This document shows, piece after piece, positions 22,761 through 34,549 of a stretch of 64,000 nt of DNA. The notes below the pieces were generated by a model that was not told the DNA's origin, made no database searches, and was given only the letters and a program-made list of their open reading frames with translations. The stretch lies in NCBI GenBank assembly GCA_030068075.1, contig CM057832.1, forward strand, positions 76,507,002 through 76,571,001, given 5' to 3'. Origin of the DNA: Paguma larvata (taxonomy: Eukaryota; Chordata; Mammalia; Carnivora; Viverridae). Each line of letters begins with the position of its first letter. Positions within the stretch are counted from its first letter, which is position 1. Made by a program: the position numbers and the translations under genes.

Positions 22761-23010
22761 GGGGCGCCTGAGTGGCTCAGTCGGTTGGTTGTCCGACTTC
22801 AGCTCAGGTCATGATCTCACGGTTCGTGGGTGTGAGCCCCACATCAGGTTCTGTGCTGAACACTTGCTCAGAGCCTGGAGCCTACTTCGGATTCTGTGTC
22901 TCCTTCTCTCCCTGACCCTCCTCCACTCGCATTGTGTCTCACTCTGTCTCTCAAAAATAAATAAATGCGAAAAAATTTAAAAAAAATAAAAAATAAAAAA
23001 TAAAAAAAAT
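22761..23010 (+). mobile_element. Felid-type tRNA-Lys SINE with long A/T tail
   Basis: GGGGCGCCTGAGTGGCTCAG head, tail of repeated AAAAAT units of about 60 bp, and a perfect 13-bp duplication AAAACCCTGACAA before and after (22748-22760 and 23011-23023). Confidence 0.96.
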
Positions 23011-23023
23011 AAAACCCTGACAA

Positions 23024-23639
23024 TTTGAACTCATGGCTAGTAAAGGAAGACCCTATCCTAATAAATCCAAAGACGCAAAAGTATTATTTTCTAAGGCATA
23101 ACGGGGCCCCAAACTTTTAAAGTGGTTTCACTTAACGTGATGTGTTACCTGTACTCAGAAGGCATTAATTTCAGTATCAAAATGTACTGTTATGATCTTC
23201 AAAGTCTTTATGACTTTTTAAACTGTGTTGTTGATGAATTTGTGGCACAGCTTTTCAGAAATCTTATGACGGCTAAAACTCCGTTGATTCCTTTAAGACC
23301 TAGAGAAATTAACACTGGATCGCATTAGAAATGGCAAACTCCCTAAATCAACTATTGCAGATGTCCCCCAACTGCTGACAGCTAAGACAATGTGTGGCAT
23401 TCATTCTACAGTAGCCGATTCCATAATACCTGTTCTCACTCTGTTTTCAAACTGACCCAAGTGGACTCTTACGAAAAATAGGTTTTTCCTAAAGTTGCAA
23501 GTTATTTGAAGAATAAAATTGACTTTAAGTAAATTCATAAATATTTGTTGGATGTTTTACTATGTACCAGATGCTAACTTGCTAATCGGCTCTATTGTGG
23601 TATGATTTCACTCAAATGAACTCTTCCCTAAGATGAAAT
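23024..23639. other. Anonymous sequence
   Basis: Nothing was recognised. Confidence 0.5.
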
Positions 23640-24110
23640 TTTTTTTCTATTCAAGTGTCCCCTTTAAGTATATCGTTCAATGAGTTTTAACAAATGTATT
23701 TCGTTGTGTAACAAATATCATGATCGAGATACAAACGTTTCATCACTCAAAAACGTTCCTTATCCCCACTCCCTCCTCTAGACCACCATTGATCTTTTAG
23801 TTACATCGGCCTATTCTAGAATTTCATGTAAATGGAATTATTCATAGCTACTATCTTATATTTAGATTTTTCCATTTTTACTCAGCATGATAGTTTTGAG
23901 AATCACCCATAGTTTTGAATTTCAGGTCATTCCTTTCTATTGCTGAGTATTTCTGCTGTATGGATAGGCCATAATTTGTTTTTCCATCCATCTATTGTTA
24001 GGCTATTATGTCAAAGTGGTTTTTATGAATACATCCTTGTATAGACCTATGTTATTTCTTTTCAATAAATACATACGAGTAGAATTCCTGAGTCAATGCT
24101 GTCGTGAGAA
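23640..24110 (-). mobile_element. Old L1 3'-end fragment
   Basis: The inverted L1 3' UTR/ORF2-end pattern is readable: CAATGAGTTTTAACAAATGT, CCCCACTCCCTCCTCTAGAC, GGAATTATTCATAGC, CATTCCTTTCTATTGCTGAG and TTCCATCCATCTATTG. Highly diverged. Confidence 0.7.
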
Positions 24111-24214
24111 AAAAGAATACGGTTTCTTCTCTCATCAAACTTGCATGCAAACTTAATTGGATTTACTTAAATAGTCATAGAGCCTTGGTTTCTAAAAATT
24201 GAACTGAAGTACGA

Positions 24215-24870
24215 GGTATATTAATTTTCTGTTGGTTTGAAACAAATTACTACTAATTCAGTGGCTTAAAACAACATGCATTGAACCTCTGTTTCTGTGA
24301 TTCATGAGCGTAACTTAGTTGATCTCTGTCCAGGATCCAACAAAGTTGTAATCAAGATGTTGGTCAGGCTGTGGTCCTTTCTAGAGTTTGGGATCCTCTT
24401 CCAAGTTCATGTGGCTGTTGGCAGAAATCAGGGTTCCTTATGGTTGTAGGACTGAAGTTCTTATTTTCTTGCCAGCTGTTATCAGGGAGCTGAGCTCAAC
24501 TTCTAGAAGCTGGTCAGTTCCCTTGTGGTCCTCTCACAGGCCTTTCACAATATGGAGCCTACTTCCTGGAGGTCAATATGAGAATCTCTCTGGCTTCCGG
24601 GAGAGCCCCAGTCCATCTTTTGGATGGTTCATCTCACTAGGCCTGGCTTACACAAGATAATCTCCCTTTTACTTAGCTCGAAGACAACTGATTCTGGATC
24701 TTAATTTTATCTGAAAAACTCCTTTTGCTATAAAATGTAACATAATCATGGGAGTGATACCTCATTTTCAGTCTTGCCTACATTCAAGGATAGGAGATTA
24801 TACTGGGGATATATACTTAGGGTCAGGTATCTAAGGGGTTATTTTGGAATTTAGTCTACCAAACAAGGCA
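24215..24870. mobile_element. Ancient interspersed repeat, family not assigned
   Basis: Landmarks such as TGAAACAAATTACTACTAAT, CAGTGGCTTAAAACAACA, TTGTAATCAAGATGTTGGTC and CCAAGTTCATGTGGCTGTTG recur in a widely dispersed mammalian repeat. I cannot name its family with confidence. Confidence 0.5.
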
Positions 24871-25734
24871 ATATGTTGGGTTTATTCAAGTTTATTGACT
24901 CTATTTCTACACTTCTCTTAACCTGAATGGTTATTTTTCTGAGCACAATAAAGTAGTAATTTTTGCCACACAGGGAAAGATTTGAACTTCCATTGCCCTA
25001 AAAGGGTCAGGCCACATGTGTTTTTGTTCTGTTTATAGAGTGTCTACTTTAATCATTTCAAAACAGCCCCTTTGAGAAAAAAAATCTTGTTTTTTGAATC
25101 GGAGTAATTTCCTGACTGTAATAACAGTTTTTTAAATGACATTAAATGCCTTTGATTTTGGTTTCATTTGTTTCTTTTGAGTTATCATCTGAAAGTTATT
25201 TAAATGAGTTTAAGTCTACCCTTAGATATATCTTACATTAATAATTCTGTTCTCCTTTAGAATGGGACAAATACCTAAGGACACTACTGACGATTGATGG
25301 CCCATAAAACTGCAGAAGAAATAGCGAAGGAGCTGAAAGAAAACCGGAAGGATAAACCAGTAAAGAATTCTCCCTCGCAATATTAAATGTAAACCAGGTA
25401 AAACCCTTCTTAATTTGGAATAGAAGGAGATGGTGTCATCCAAACTAAGCAGAATTGTTAATAACGTCGGGTTAAGCATATTCATAAAACTCGAAAGCAT
25501 GTCTAGTCAGTCGCCATCAGAGAGGAGAGACGTAATTTATCCTAAGGAAACTCTGCAGATTGGTGGAGATTTGCGAATTGCTTCTTTAATCTGTTCAGCT
25601 AGTCCTAAGTGCTGTGCCAGGTCTTAGTTTTAAGATTTTTGGACTATAGCACCCAAATTCGTCAACACTGAAATAAATGCTATTTTTTAACTTTCTGTGC
25701 CAAAGGCATGAGGGGGAAAGATGTTTATTTCTTT
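24871..25734. other. Anonymous sequence with a splice-flanked block
   Basis: No repeat was recognised. Positions 25261-25397 are bounded by an acceptor-like CTCCTTTAG and a donor-like CAG/GTAAAA; see findings. Confidence 0.4.
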
Positions 25735-25895
25735 TTTTAGCATTTATTTTTAAAGAAACTTTTAATGCATACATGATAATTTAATACATGTATACAGTGT
25801 GAAATGATAACCATAACCAAGTTAATTAATGCAATCATCACCTCTTATAGTTACCATTTCTTTTTCATCATACTGGAAAAATATTTCATCTTATC
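25735..25895 (-). mobile_element. Old L1 3' UTR fragment
   Basis: TTAATACATGTATACAGTGT, GAAATGATAACCATAACCAA, GTTAATTAATGCAATCATCA and CTCTTATAGTTACCATTTC match the inverted L1 3' UTR as remembered. Confidence 0.75.
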
Positions 25896-26610
25896 CCGAG
25901 GAGAAAATATGAAGCCAGAAATCCAAACGAAGGCATTTGTAGAAAATTCCATTATCTATATTAAGAAAAGAAAATAATGATATAAATTATTGAAGAAAAT
26001 GTTTCACAAAGACAGCATTTATGTTTGATTTTAGAATATTCTTAAATTATAGTACCAGGATCTAATCTCCTTGGTTAAAAATATCTCCAATTAAAACAAC
26101 AATAGAGACTATGAATTTGTGTAACCCTCTGGAAAGTCAACTGAAATAAATTAGCCAAGGCTAAAAGATTCCGCCTTGATGAAGTGATTGGAAAGCTGGC
26201 TTCCCCACTCAGCACACCTGTTCCATATGACTGTCTGCATGCCCCATCCTTCCTCCTCTCGGGAGCATCATCACGCAGGCTCTCTCTATGCTTTCTAAAT
26301 TTGATCCAAGTTGAGGCAAAGACAAAACCAAGTCTTCTTATATTTATTTTTATCCTTTCTGACAATTATGAAACATAGTTCATAGGCAAACTGAGATAGC
26401 ATAATAAATAAAGTAAAACAGAAGAAAACAAAACAAAGAAACTGACAACACTTGAAATCAAAGCAGGATTATCTAACTGAACGGCAAGATCTTTGAAGAT
26501 TGTCAAGGGCAAGCCAATGGGTGGCTGAAACTTGACTTCAGTTATCCTGATTGTCAAATACCTTGATATTATAGTGCTGTAGGAAAAAAAGCATACACAA
26601 ACTGAATCTA
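25896..26610. other. Anonymous sequence
   Basis: Small overlapping frames at 26075-26378 match nothing known. Confidence 0.5.
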
Positions 26611-26623
26611 AAATGTGCATTTA

Positions 26624-26847
26624 GCGGCACCCGAGTGGTTCAGTCAGTTAAGCATTGGACTCTTGATTTCAGCTCAGGTCATGATCTCACCATTTGTGAG
26701 ATCGAGCCCCACCATGGGGTCTGGGATCTGTGCTGACAGCGCAAAGCCTGCTTGAGATTCTGTCTCTCCTCTCTCTCTGCCCCTCCCCAATCCCGTATGC
26801 ATGCATTCTCTTTCTCTCTCATAAAATAAATCAACTTAAAAAAAAAA
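26624..26847 (+). mobile_element. Carnivore tRNA-Lys SINE, older subtype
   Basis: Head GCGGCACCCGAGTGGTTCAG. The insert GGACTCTTGATTTCAGCTC differs from the common type here and resembles the older carnivore form. AAAATGTGCATT flanks both ends. Confidence 0.92.
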
Positions 26848-27056
26848 TAAAATGTGCATTGAAAGCTAGACAGCCCACTTAACTAACCGTGACTTTGAAT
26901 GAGTTAATTAACTTCTGTAAGTTAAAATATTTGCATCTTAGAATGATGGTGAAAGAGCACCTACATCACAGGTTTGTCGTAAGATGAGAAGTGGAAAGGT
27001 TTTAAAGGTGTGCTTAATTGAGAGTGCATGCCCAATACATTTTAGCTGTCAGCATC

Positions 27057-27265
27057 ATATTTTTAGTGTTTATTTATTTTTGAGAGAGAGAGCGAGTGCA
27101 CGTGCACAGGAGAGGGGCAGAAAGAGAGGGAGACAGAGGACCCAAAGCAGTCTTTTCTCTGTCAGCACAGAGCCCAATATGGAGCTTGAACTCAGGGATA
27201 GCTGTGAGACCATGACCTGAGCCAAAGTCAGATGCTTAATGGACTGAGCCTCCCGGGTGTCCCTA
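27057..27265 (-). mobile_element. Carnivore tRNA-Lys SINE
   Basis: Inverted copy: GTTTATTTATTTTTGAGAGA, a GAGACCATGACCTGAGCC block, then head complement ACTGAGCCTCCCGGGTGTCC. An open frame 26984-27220 runs through it and is a repeat artefact. Confidence 0.9.
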
Positions 27266-27595
27266 TTACCATTATTTTTAAATCATAAACTTGGAACTGT
27301 GTTAAAAAACATTGTAAACATAGGTAATAATGACTTTTTCTACTATACTATATACATAATGCATTTTTTGCCATGTTTCAAGACAGGAAACACTGATTAA
27401 ATATTTTCAAATATCTTTTTTTAAGAAAAAATATTTGGATTTCAAGACTGGAAGTAGTAACACTTTATTTGCTAGTAACTTCATGTTTTCTAAATATTTA
27501 ATTAAAAAAGCATTTATTAAGTTCCTACCATGTATAAACCCCCTTCTCTGCCGCTAAGGCTTTAGAGATGAATGAAAGCATAGACTGTCCTCAGA
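27266..27595. other. Mostly anonymous; possible short L2-like patch
   Basis: GCATTTATTAAGTTCCTACC at about 27511 resembles the start of the L2/MIR 3' consensus. The rest is AT-rich and unassigned. Confidence 0.35.
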
Positions 27596-27599
27596 AGTG

Positions 27600-27815
27600 T
27601 AATAATAACAGAAAACATTTATTGCACATTTATTAACTGCGAGAGAAGGTTCTCTGCCAAAGAGTTCATGTACTTATGTATCATTCCGTTCTCACAGCAC
27701 TACTGTGAGTTGTAGATATTAGCACGGCCTTTTTCCAAGTGAGAATATACAGACTTGGGAAGCTGTGCCGGCTCACAGCTCGTTAGTTGAAAAGTCGGGA
27801 TTCGGTGAGGTCCAG
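27600..27815 (+). mobile_element. MIR SINE
   Basis: Diverged MIR order: CATTTATTGCACATTTATTA, TTCTCACAGCACTACTGTGA, then AGAATATACAGACTTGGGAA and CTCACAGCTCGTTAGTTG. Confidence 0.75.
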
Positions 27816-28033
27816 ATGTGGAAATGTTTAACATTCATATGAAGTGTTAATATTTTAAATATAAATTAATGCCTTTCTGAATCCAATTTTCCATGAGTCA
27901 TCAATTTTACGGTGAAGACCCTTGACCTACCATGGACCCCTTTTTCCCCATCTTCAGCCTGTCCACACGTCGTAAAAGTGCTTGTTTTCGACACTCGTGT
28001 ATGAGAATTATATTTAGAAAGTCAGAGTATTTC

Positions 28034-28235
28034 TTTTTTTAAATTTTTTATTTATTTTGAGAGAGAGAGGAGAGTTCTAGTGAAGGGGTGGGCAGAGAGA
28101 CAGAGAGAGAGAGAGAGAATCCAAGCACGCTCAGCACGGAGCCGGAAGAGGTGCTCCATCCCACAACCATGGGATCACGACCTGAGCCGACTTCAAGAGT
28201 CAGACACTCAACCAACTGAGCCACCCAGGCGCCCC
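28034..28235 (-). mobile_element. Felid-type tRNA-Lys SINE, young
   Basis: Ends in an intact head complement GAGCCACCCAGGCGCCCC. A perfect 18-bp target duplication AGAAAGTCAGAGTATTTC spans 28016-28033 and 28236-28253. The middle lacks the TGTCAGCACAGAGCC block partly. Confidence 0.96.
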
Positions 28236-28392
28236 AGAAAGTCAGAGTATTTCTAATAGGTAAAGGGAAATAAAGAGAAATGAATGGAAAAGCAACAGGA
28301 GGGAGAAAAAGGAAGAAGATAAGTGAAAGGTTTGGGGAAAAGATTCAGGTTTGGGGTTTTTGTTTCTTATTTAGGGTACTGTAAACCAATAG

Positions 28393-28408
28393 CCAGTAGA
28401 TGGCGCTA
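28393..28408 (+). promoter_or_regulatory. Strong CTCF-like core motif
   Basis: CCAGTAGATGGCGCTA fits the CTCF core consensus at every informative position, including the YAG/GATGGC and CGCTA steps. It lies in non-repeat sequence 140 bp after a SINE. Binding is inferred from the motif alone. Confidence 0.55.
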
Positions 28409-28462
28409 GAGTATGCTTGTTCCGATCTCCGTAAGTTAGCTAGGTCCCCTTCCTTACGCTTA

Positions 28463-28501
28463 CAAAAACAAAACAAAACAAAACAAACAAAAGAACAAAA
28501 A
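28463..28501 (+). repeat. (AAAAC)n tract
   Basis: Roughly six AAAAC units with one AAAC slip, followed by AAAAGAACAAAA. Confidence 0.9.
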
Positions 28502-28867
28502 ACCAGGGCTGATCAAATACCAGGAGTTGAGGGTTGAGTATTTGTTAGTGTTGCCAGCTTAAAACTAAATTATATTTTCAACCATTTTGTGCAAAAGGGG
28601 ACTGTTTGAAACAGGGTGGGTGCTGCTGTGAGGAAATGCTAGGATGCAACATTCCTGTTAATCTTTTACTCAGTATTCTTCTTCTTGCGTTTTTTTTGGG
28701 TGTTTTCCATGGCCGCTTTCTAATACAAAGTCAATGGGCCTTCAGAGATTCCCAGTTGCACATAATAAATGCAATGCAAAGGAGGTTAAGAATGCTCAGG
28801 TCCTGAACTATTTCTCAGACCGAAATGAAGAATGAAAACAATAAAACTTCAGTACAATATGATTTTA

Positions 28868-29049
28868 CTTTACTATTTTTAATTTTTTTTAAGTTTATTT
28901 ATTTTGAGGGAGGGAGAGCAGAGAGAGAGGGAGAAAGAGAATCACAAGCAGGCTCTGCACTGTCAGTGCGGAGCCCAACATGGAGCTTGAACTCGCAAAC
29001 CATGAAATTGTGACCTGGGCCCAAATCAACTGAGCCACCCAGGTGCCTA
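28868..29049 (-). mobile_element. Carnivore tRNA-Lys SINE with internal deletion
   Basis: AAGTTTATTTATTTTGAGGG start and GAGCCACCCAGGTGCC end. The GTCAGACGCTTAAC part is missing, so GGGCCCAAATCAACTGAGCC is fused. An imperfect ATGATTTTA/ATGATTTAA pair flanks it. Confidence 0.9.
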
Positions 29050-29062
29050 TAACATGATTTAA

Positions 29063-30238
29063 TTAAGAACCCACTGAGAGGTAAAAAACGAACAAACAAA
29101 CAACTTTTAAATTTCTCAACCAATTCACACAGTCATGCATTCCCAAGAAACTAATACGATTTAGTTGTTGGTCTCCAACAATCACCTGCTCATTAAAGTA
29201 TCATCTGTCTGTGACCCATGATACTCCCGAGTAGACTTTCTGGCTTGCTGAGGGAAGATCACTTGCCATTTTCAGTACAACAATATCTTTAATTTAAATA
29301 TATATGAATATTTGACAAGGCGTTTATGAAAAGTAAACATACCTCCATTGGTTTCTTATCAAAGGCAACGGTCATTTGCTTACGATACCTGGCATAATCT
29401 TTCCACACTATTCTCACCTGCCCATGAGAGGCAAGAGATTTCATTTCTTTAACTCCCCGAAGGATGCTGCTAGCATAAAGGGTTTAGAAAGATTTTAAGA
29501 GAACATGAAGGATCCGCATATATAAAATGACATAATTTCTAAATAAATGAGTGGCGACGCTTGTAATTTAAGTTTCCTTCCTCTTTCTGATTTCAGATTT
29601 CAGGAATGAAATAATGAAATAATGATTGTAATAAGACGATAAAGTCCAGGCCCCTGACGGAGGCTTAGGGCAGTCCCATCACTCACCCACGAGGTGGACG
29701 GTGTGTCATTAATGGACCTTGTCTCCTTTATCGGGCACTGCAGGGTGTGACAGAAAGGCACACTTGTAAAAGTTGTGACATGGTATATAGTTCAGGTACT
29801 AGTTTTTGTTTGCCTGGGTAAACAGATTAATTGGAGGAAATGGAAAACTAAAAATTCAAGTAAATATCATCATTTTGTAACAAACCAGTTCTTGTGAATT
29901 GCAGGATGGAATCTGTAGATTTCAGTATCCTCGTGACCTGTATTTGTGCGCTGCAGCAAGTCAATCATATTTGGGCTTTTATAAGCCAGGGTGAATCAAG
30001 AGATGTCCTTACAGCTGAATTATCCAGTGAAATAGAGAAGTCATCCTTTGCAAGGTTCTGTGTTAGGGTAACAAGGAGGTGACAGACAAGAACCCAGACA
30101 GGAATCTGTCTTCTGTCACACCGCTGACTCCTTTAGCTCACTACATTCTCTCCAACCTGCCATATTTGTGTTCCTTAAATATCCACAGTGTATGCTAGCT
30201 TGTGGTTAGGAATTCTCTGTGAGTAATGTTTCTTCTCT
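29063..30238. other. Anonymous sequence
   Basis: No family was recognised. The frame at 29894-30082 is unremarkable. Confidence 0.5.
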
Positions 30239-30425
30239 TTTTTTTTTTTTTGAAGTTTATTTATTAATTTTGAGAAAAAGCGGAGAGGGGAAGAGAGAGA
30301 GGGGGACAGAGGATCTGAAACGGGTTCTGTGCTGACAGCAGAAAGCCTGACGTGGGGTTTGAACTCACAAACCATGAGATCCTGACCCGAGCTGAAGTCG
30401 GACGCTTAACTGACTGAGCCACCCA
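30239..30425 (-). mobile_element. Felid-type tRNA-Lys SINE
   Basis: T-rich start, GTTTATTTATTAATTTTGAG, CATGAGATCCTGACCCGAGC and GACTGAGCCACCCA. The outer end of the head is lost. AATGTTTCTTCT/AACATTTCTTCT flank it. Confidence 0.92.
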
Positions 30426-31234
30426 ATAACATTTCTTCTTTGATTCTGCCTCAACTAGAGCTAGAGCCAAAATAGGCAAGTACTTTCACTATCTCCATTT
30501 TTAAGGGAAGGTGAGATTTCCCCCTGAGATTTGGCCCTTTGAAGAATCCCAGCATTATTGGAGGGAGTCCTCCATCCCCACAAGGTCCTACCTCCTCCTC
30601 ACCTCTGCTGTCTTGCTTTGCTTCCTGTCCCAAGGCAGGCCGGGTACTCATTCACTCCTCTGGATTGCTTTCTTATTATTTAAGTATCTGTATTCCTACC
30701 ATGCTTCAAAAAGCTGTTTGGTGAATTCTATTGAAAATTGTCAATGTGCTTCACCAAAGAAAATTTTGCCATCAAACCAACTATCTTGACCCTGTTTTTC
30801 ATTTTCTTTGGTCCGCATTGCTACAGCAAAACTCACGTTCCAAGATAATTTTCAGAAGAAGGTAGACTTATGACTCTCACACAGATATAAAAGGAACATG
30901 CACGAAAGAATTTATTTTATTCATATAATAGGAGAGAACCAGGCAGGCGTAATAAGCAGTTCAAAGGAAAAGTCAAAACAGCACAAATTTGTGGGGAGTA
31001 AAACAATGTTGAAATGCTTTGCATGATGGAGACCAAACTCTGGTTTGTCCACAGCCAGTTAAGTCACTAACAAACTGGACAGAAAATGTCAACTGAATAG
31101 TACTGGCCAGTTTTCTCTGTCACTTCCCTATGGTGGCAAAGAGTTACAAAAATAGCCCAAAGAATGAACTGAGGTAGGGTCTGATCACCTAGAAAGGTGG
31201 CAATGAAATGCATAGTGTTCCACTGAAACGCAAT
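30426..31234. other. Anonymous sequence
   Basis: Nothing was recognised. The overlapping frames at 30511-30789 have no similarity to known proteins. Confidence 0.5.
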
Positions 31235-32450
31235 TTTTTTTCTACACTAATCCTATCAAGATCATTAATGACTTCTACATGGAAAAGTTTAATATCATTT
31301 CTCAGTAATCATCCCACTTCAACTGCAAACAGCTATTGGCATAACTAATGACTCCCTCCTGTCTGAAAAATTTTCCTTTGCTGTCACCTTTGCTTGTATA
31401 AGCTCTTCTCCATCAACACTCAGTTGCCTAGGCGATTTCATCCAGTTTCAGGGGTTTATACACCAACCATATGCTTAAAATTCTTAATATTATGCCTTCA
31501 GTCCCTTCTACTCCTGGGGACTCCTGACATACATTTTTAAAATTCACATCTGCTGTCAAATTGCCAAATAAAACTGTTCTCTGAAACTGAACTTTAATTT
31601 CTTTTAATCTAACACCTTTTCAACACACACACACACACACACACACACACCATCATCATACAGTATTAGGTACTCCAGCCAAGTCTGCAGAGTCATTCAT
31701 GTGTCTCCCACGTGCCTCCAGGTTCATTCTCCACCCTTCAGTGCCCTGATTCATGACAATGAAAGCTGACCTGTAGGAACTAAATCAAAGTTCTCTCTTG
31801 CCCTGTGTTTTGCCATGACTGGTTTCAGTCAATGCGGAGCCTTTGCTGAAGATTGAAGGGAGGAAAGAAAGTAGGTCAAAGCATTGATTCCCTTGTCTAT
31901 ATCGTTATGGGGCAGCTCTGGGCCTGGTGTTTTCCTTACAGCTGGTTTGTTACAACTCCACTTAACACAGGCTTTTATACTGGACTTTCAACTTCCAAGA
32001 TCGAATGACCACGTCTTTGCTTTATTTAATCTCACTATCCCTTGGGTTCCCCTACGCCCTGCTGACATCATTCTAAATAATTCCTTTATTAAACACACTC
32101 TAATTATCTTCATTTACTGTTCTGTATCTTTTCGGATGGAACGCTGAGTGATACGAGCCCTGTGTTTCACATCTAGCAAACTCTCTGCACCTATTTTCAA
32201 AATAGATTCAGAGTTTAAGCTCTTCCTACTTGGAGTTCCCTGGTCCAAGCGGGAACTATACTGTGTTATCATAATAGTCACCTCCCTGGTTTTGCCCTAG
32301 AATCTGAAAAGCCAGACGAGCATGCTATGGGAATTGCATAACTTTCTGTCAAAACATAAAGTTTAGTTTTCCTATGCTAATCTTGTCAAGGTCATTAATG
32401 ACCTCCACACTGCAAAAATTCAATGTCACTTCTCATTTTACTATCCTGCA
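31235..32450 (+). mobile_element. L2 LINE fragment(s), ORF2 region, with (CA)n
   Basis: L2 RT-region wording is seen twice: ATCATTAATGACTTCTACAT near 31261 and GTCATTAATGACCTCCACAC near 32390. AACTGAACTTTAATTTC-like text lies between. The second occurrence means two L2 copies or a duplication. An uninterrupted (CA)n of about 26 bp is at 31625-31650. No intact frame. Confidence 0.6.
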
Positions 32451-32455
32451 AGTAT

Positions 32456-32887
32456 TGAAGAGTCTGCTTTTAGACAACGAGCTTGAGCAATGGAAACTTG
32501 ATCCAGGCAAAAGAGCTCACAGCAACCCCTGGGTGAACAGAGACAAGGCCCATCAGGGGCCCCACCTCAAAATATCCATAGGCCCTAACTGACCAATGGA
32601 CTACTTACAACCAGTCACAGTTACCAAGAAAGAGAAAATTCCATAACTCCCCATACCTCCTCACCTTCCCCCTTTAAAAGCAGCCCCCACTCACTGCCTC
32701 TTGTTCCAGAGAGTCTCTCCTTTACTGCACTAACCGGCCACCCACCCGCTCCCTTGGGAGGTATTCAATAAACTTTAATTTCTTTTGTCCTGCCTCAGGT
32801 GAATTCGTTCACTGACTGTGCTACTGGCTTCCACCCGATGGTCGCCCCACATTTGGGGGCTCCCATCCAATCAGGAAAGACACCACA
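32456..32887 (+). mobile_element. Solo LTR of an endogenous retrovirus (ERV1-like)
   Basis: Starts TG and ends CA, with AGTAT just outside at 32451-32455 and 32888-32892, a 5-bp target duplication. Inside, in order, are a CCAAT box (ACCAATGG, about 32593), a TATA-like TTTAAAAG (about 32674), and AATAAA (about 32767), a plausible U3/R/U5 order. TTTGGGGGCTCCC near 32850 resembles a tRNA-Pro primer site, normally just outside the LTR. So the true 3' edge could be about 32849, with a leader remnant behind it. No retroviral genes are present. Confidence 0.65.
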
Positions 32888-32892
32888 AGTAT

Positions 32893-33390
32893 GTAATAGC
32901 CCGTTACGCTTGGCCTTCTACAGTCTGTTATCATGCAGAAACAGAGCAATTTTTGAAGACACATGTGTACCCTCGTGATCCAGCCCTTAACACCTGTCTT
33001 CTGTCTCTCCAGCATCCTCGCCCAGTTCCCACCCTCCAGGCATTCTCGCTCCTCCTTTATACAATTGAGCATTTTCTTGACTGAGGGTGTCTTTACTTGC
33101 CTGGAATGTGCACCCCCTAGATAGCCATTGAGTCCCCAATTCCCTACAACTCTCTGCATAGAAGTCACCTCAGGACTTTCCTCACTGTCACATGAAAGGG
33201 CCCCCCACCCCTTCTCTGTCCCCCTTCCCTTGCATTACTTCGCAGTGCTCACCACCACTAGACATAATTTATATTGCTTATGTATTTATTTATTTATTTT
33301 ATTTGTATATTTGTTTATTTGTTCTTTCCTTTCTGAAGTCTAAGTTTCAGGAAAGCAAGATCTTTGTCTAGATTTTTTTTTCCTGTGATG
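32893..33390 (+). mobile_element. L2 LINE 3' end
   Basis: Resumes after the LTR: TTGCCTGGAATGTGCACCCC, ACCTCAGGACTTTCCTCACT, then TATTTATTTATTTATTTT and GTCTAAGTTTCAGGAAAGCA. These follow the L2 3' end order, so the LTR landed in an L2. Confidence 0.65.
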
Positions 33391-34549
33391 TTTTTGCCGT
33401 GCGTGGATCTTAAACACACCCAAATAAACGTGTGGAGTGAAATGAAAGAACACAGAAGCAAGCGATCAATACAGAAATTATGTTTTGAAACGCTGAGTCA
33501 TGAACGGTCCCTTTCGATCCTCCTGGAGTCTCAGCCAATTTCTAACAGGAAGCAAAGGAAACTTTCATCTCAAATGTGATCAAATGTTTGAAAACTATGG
33601 ATTGGTCTGAATTAAAGCTGAAACAACAAACAAAATCAGAGTTGTGCAATGATTCGTCAGAAATTCAGTAATGAAGAAACCAGTCATCTGGATAAACAAG
33701 ATGGATGTAAAAGGAATTCCATAACGTCATTGTGGGTTGAAGCTATATTTTCTTTGAATTAAAGAACATAATTATGCTATTCATATTATAATTACTTTTT
33801 AAAGTTAATTAAATTGCTTTGAATAAAGTAGTGACAGTCAAGTAAATTTCTAACCTGTCCTTTAGAAGGGAAGTATGAATATACAAATGTATATTGCACA
33901 GGGACTAGAATATAAGTGCCCTTCATCATCCTTTTATACAACCAATTTATTTTATTTTTACGGTTTTGCATTTGGCAGCCGCCCTTCCTACCTTTTCCTG
34001 TATCCATATCTCTTAAAACTCAACTTTCTAATGAGGCAATTTTGGTTTTATCCTATACCTCCTGAATGACATTTCAGCAATTGTGTTTTGTTCAACTCAA
34101 CTCCATTAAATTATTTTCCCCATGATAGTAGTAGTAGAGTGTACCTTGGCATTTTCCTGAAGATTTCAACATCAGAGTTTTCTGAAAGAGTCAAGTTCAA
34201 TATCCACTTGATTTGATAAGCAAAGACAAATAAGACCCACTTCACCCTGCTAGAATCAAATAGGGTAAGTTTATTGGCTTGAGTAATCGAAAAGGACAGA
34301 GGATAATGGCTTCAGATACTGTTCGTTCCAGAAAATCAAATAATAGCGCTAGGAACTGCTATGCCTCAGTCTCTAGATTCTGTTAGCCCACATGTTGAGT
34401 TGATTTTCAGTTTTCTCATGACAGGATGTTTTTCAAAATCTCTTGCGCAGGAGGAAAAGTGAGTACCTCTTCCCAGTAGCTCCTGAAAGAGTGCTGAGAT
34501 TGACTCTGATTGGACACTTTATGAAAATCAATAGCTTTTTCTCTGTCTT
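33391..34549. other. Anonymous sequence
   Basis: No gene or repeat family was recognised. Confidence 0.5.

Noticed and set aside
31625..31650. (CA)n as a regulatory site
   Set aside because: A common dinucleotide repeat inside L2-derived sequence; no further signal.
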